Source of the DNA: Enoplolaimus lenunculus
Lineage: Eukaryota; Nematoda; Enoplea; Enoplida; Thoracostomopsidae
Length of the DNA stretch: 64,000 nucleotides
Reading direction: 5' to 3'
NCBI GenBank assembly: GCA_030248215.1
Contig: JASANG010003197.1
Location: forward strand, 1 to 64,000
This document shows, one piece after another, positions 60,623 to 64,000 of the stretch. Each line of letters begins with the position of its first letter. The first letter of the stretch is position 1. Under the pieces are notes generated by a model. The model was not told where the DNA came from. It saw nothing but the letters and a program-made list of their open reading frames with translations, and ran no database searches. The translations under genes and the position numbers were made by a program.

Positions 60623-62590
60623 TATCCACACTTGAATAATTCAAACAGAAACGGAAATTGCAATACGGCATGGTATGTGGCCAAAAAATAGACAATTAGT
60701 GATTGTAAGTAGGGACAGAAATAGGAGTGGCATCTCAGTAGCTTAAGGCTTTAGTTAAAGCCATAGCATTATATAAAAAATCTTGTTACTCGAAAAATTC
60801 TAATGCCAAAATCGCTCGCATTCGCTTTGCTCACGACATGGCTCTCACCTGTCTCGCTTCTTTTATTGTTGAATTGGTAGCTTTGAAGGAAAATTTTTTC
60901 GTTAATCTAGCCTTACTAAAATACAACAAAGCGGCTTGTTTAGTTTGCAACTGCAAACCTAAGCCTTCTACCAGCTGGTGTTATACTATTATTAAATAAA
61001 CGCAGGAACTCATGCATTAATAAAAGAATAAGTTCATAATGAACTATATAGCACAATACAATAAAAATGCTGTGTTGCAAAAATTTGTTAAGTTTATACC
61101 CCAGCAAAGTTTTAGGGTACAAAATAGGATTGAGAGTTAGAAGAAAAATGGTTTACTTTAGTTAAAATGTTAATATTTATTCATTGACGGTTTAAAATGT
61201 ACCACCTTACCTTATCTTCTACGCCTATATTAGCTAGGGCTAGCAAGAGGTGCTTGGTTACTTATTCACTGTTCCACCAAAAACAGGCCAGCCGATAGTT
61301 TTCCAAGGACGAGGTAACGACGTTTTTGTCAAAGTGTTGAACACGGGCGCAGCAACAGTCCCACAAAGATAGGGATCGCCTAGTCACGTCCTGGAATTGT
61401 AGTACCGGTTTCGCTAAAAAAGTGACAGGGCAGAAATATATGATAGTGAACCAAACCTTGTGATCGATGCGGTGGACAATCTAATGGGTTTTAGTCTTTA
61501 GCGTTGATAAAACGTTTTGTTTTGAGCTGGTCTAACAAAAATAGGAATCCAATCTTCGGCAGGCAACTACAATCTAAGAGATAGGCAGTTTAATAAGCGG
61601 TGCGAGCGAAGCGAGCTGCTAACCTGTGCCAATTTTTGAAAATCCATCGCTACTTTAATAGTTTTATGGTTCGTTTTTAAACATCCTTGCTTCCGTGTGC
61701 CTGATATTTTGACCGGGATAGAATGTACATATTTTATTCATTCATATTCTGATGTTCTTCCAAACGAAGTTAACTAGCAGGTTTTGTTTTAAGCAGAACA
61801 TAAAAACCATACTCAGGAAACAACAATCAGTGTATGTCCGATTATGAAATTAAATCAAAAAGCGCTTTTTTGACAGAAACGAATCTTAATTTTTTTAATA
61901 GAAAAGAAATGTTTCTTGGCTTATTTTAAAAAAATTCCGCCGTTTGACAGCCTACCAACGCCTACAACTGGAAATATGCGTATATTATTGGTCTTAAAAA
62001 CAGCATATGTTTTCGAGCAAACATATTTCTAACACAATTTCAATGAAAGCGACATCAAAATAGGTCAAACAGTTTTCTTTCATTTCAAAGCTCGAATGCA
62101 TAATTGATTCACATGGGATATTTACAAATTCACAGACGCAAAACAATCTAATATTTAAAGTACGCTGTCAAAACCGACGCTAGAATATTTAAAAACTCTG
62201 TCGTATTATACAGGACTGAATATTACGCTGGTTTTCTGGTATTTCTGGCGACAGCAAATAAAATCTCGTTCAAAATTCAAAGTTTACCAGTCTGCATTTG
62301 AGTTTACGGAAAGCGTATTTACTTATTTTTAGTTCGTCTTAATAAAAACCTAAAGTAGTATGCATAGTATCTATGTATAAACGTGCATGTATACTGAAAT
62401 ATGACCCTATTGTGTGTGAAAATATGACGATTTTAGGATTCGTTCAGATGATTAAAATACAGCGTTGTTTATACAATAAAAGTTCAAAAACCAATAACCG
62501 ATGATGTCACAGGTGCCAAAGTTTTCTGGGTTTTTTATATTTTTTCAAGACTGCAATAGCTAGAGTGGATAATCGCTATTTAACAACAGT

Positions 62591-62847
62591 GTGCAACTGG
62601 GTACATTCTATGTAGAAAAAAATGTACCCGGCACCGCACGCGTTGCGTTTTTGGCCCACCCCTTTATTTAGAGGGGGATACAACCAAGGCGAACCATGGT
62701 ACTTTATTCATGCGGCGTCAAACAGGCTCCCTTATAGTTTAATTTGGGAGTATTCATGTGATAGTGACCCCCCTATATAAGGGGGGTCGGCCAAAAACGC
62801 AACATCCGGTGGTACATGTTGTATCATGCGAAACCCAAGAGTTGCAC
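62591..62847. mobile_element. Inverted-repeat element with GTGCAACT end, second copy
   Basis: GTGCAACTGGGTACATTC and ATGCGAAACCCAAGAGTTGCAC are inverted; GCGTTTTTGGCCCACCCC and GGGGGGTCGGCCAAAAACGC form a second inverted pair inside. About 257 bp, same family as 48472-48736. Confidence 0.75.
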
Positions 62848-63128
62848 AGTCTTATCATTATCCACTCTTGGTAATAGTAATTGGTTGAAGTTAACCGTTT
62901 GTTTTCACTTATTCACCGAACTATTGCCTGTTTGTAAACAGCTTTGCGGTGATTTATACCTACGACCTAAAGCCTAATATATTTTTTACATTTTATTCCA
63001 CAGTATGAGAAATGCATCTGTTACTTCGCCAATAGAACGTTAAAACCAAATTTTCGCATAGAAATAGTAAAGTTTAAAAAAGTAATTGTGGTGCGAACAA
63101 TAGCGACTTGGGCGATTTTTTACGACTG

Positions 63129-63363
63129 TGGGCCAATGTATAGAACAGGGCCGGAACAGCCGTACAAGCATATTTCTAAGCCTAAGCCTAAGCCTAAGTG
63201 TAAGGATGAGCCTATTCCTAAGCCTAAGCCTAAGCCTAAGAGCCTAAGCGTAAGGATGTGCCTATTCCTAAGCCTAAGCCTAAGTCTGAGCCTAAGCCTA
63301 AGCAAAAGAGTTTGTCTAAAACTTAAATTGACTCTATTCGGCCGTGTTCTATACATGGGCCCA
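63129..63363 (+). mobile_element. TTAGGC-bearing inverted-repeat element, family 2, longest telomere-like run
   Basis: TGGGCCAATGTATAGAACAGG and GTGTTCTATACATGGGCCC are clean inverted ends. The interior has three CCTAAG runs separated by GTAAGGATG.GCCTATTCC, with several perfect units in a row. It looks the youngest copy of the family. Confidence 0.85.
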
Positions 63364-64000
63364 AGTGTGAATGAAAAACTCGTCAACCTCTGCTGAAACT
63401 CCGATTCAAAGCAACCGATTATTTACCGGTTCTTGCGGTTGTAAAAGATGTTCAACACAGAGCTTACATAAACCCGCCAGCATTTCAGGCAATCTACTTT
63501 GTATGTTTTGTGTTGACCCGTTGAATTTTTATACAGCATCAACTGAGTTTAAACCGTTATAAACAGTTCTGTGAATTTTGAGTTTGCCAAGACAAACTAA
63601 CCGCCGTGTTTAGTTGTTTTTGGTATTTATTAAATTATGTGTATTTTGTTTTGGCCAGTAAGATTTTGTGGTTTGCAACCAAATCACTAATGTGATCGTT
63701 TTAACGTCAAACAGTAAAATAAACGATTTCGCTTGTGGTGGCTCGCAGCGGTCGTGACAGATGAAAAATACGTCTCTTTCACGTTATATTCGGGCAGTTT
63801 GCTGTTCCTTTTTGACTTCGGGTAAAATTTTGCCTATTTATAAACTTAGTGTTAGATTTCAAAATTCGTACAGGCCTGATACCATTATGAGCAGGGCAAG
63901 ATTTGTACTTCAGTCAATATCATGAGATAGTTGTACACTGTAAATTCCTGTAAGTTGAATGATCACGAATTAGTCATTTCGGATTATTTCTGATTTTAAG

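Larger units (their letters stand above)
60623..64000. other. Gene-free stretch to the window end
   Basis: Apart from the elements at 62591 and 63129, no recognised gene. Open frames are short and unsupported. About 48 bases at 61590-61640 read GGTGCGAGCGAAGCGAGCTG, a motif seen nowhere else in the window. The 5' region of channel gene 2 may include untranslated exons here that cannot be seen. Confidence 0.5.

Overview
This window looks like a nuclear segment of an invertebrate, most likely a nematode or a close relative. Three things suggest this. The genes are split by many GT-AG introns in AT-rich DNA. There is abundant interspersed TTAGGC, the nematode telomere motif. Two Cys-loop channel genes have M2 sequences resembling the nematode acetylcholine/amine-gated chloride channels. 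The taxonomic call is inference. All exon joins were made by eye from splice sites, reading phase and remembered family sequences; no alignment or transcript was available.

Layout. (1) 96-8101, + strand: the 3' nine exons of a LIV-1-type ZIP zinc transporter; its 5' end lies outside the window. (2) 8146-12405: gene-free DNA with small inverted-repeat transposons. (3) 12406-16974, + strand: a six-exon Cys-loop channel subunit of 599 aa. (4) 21531-32824, - strand: a 14-exon RSPRY1 gene (SPRY plus RING ubiquitin ligase, 759 aa). (5) 32825-42757: about 10 kb of foldback repeats and a 2.3-kb tandem-repeat block. (6) 42758-46125, + strand: a five-exon cholesterol 25-hydroxylase-like membrane hydroxylase (299 aa). 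(7) 49156-60039, - strand: a second, divergent seven-exon Cys-loop channel subunit (741 aa). (8) 60040-64000: gene-free DNA.

The genes do not form an evident pathway. They are ordinary metazoan housekeeping and neuronal genes in alternating orientation. The two channel genes are distant paralogues rather than a recent tandem pair.

The most unusual part is the repeat content. Two families of roughly 200-bp inverted-repeat elements carry runs of TTAGGC inside them (eight copies). A TTAA-bounded element carries a tRNA-Gly-like module with A and B boxes. TA-flanked hairpin elements sit in the channel introns. Three hAT-type elements are recognisable, all three with near-perfect or perfect 8-bp target duplications, and one retains only a BED zinc-finger reading frame. 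A composite satellite mixes a TTAGGC array with an unrelated repeat of about 40 bp. No retrovirus-like or CRISPR feature was seen; one broken LINE fragment is present.
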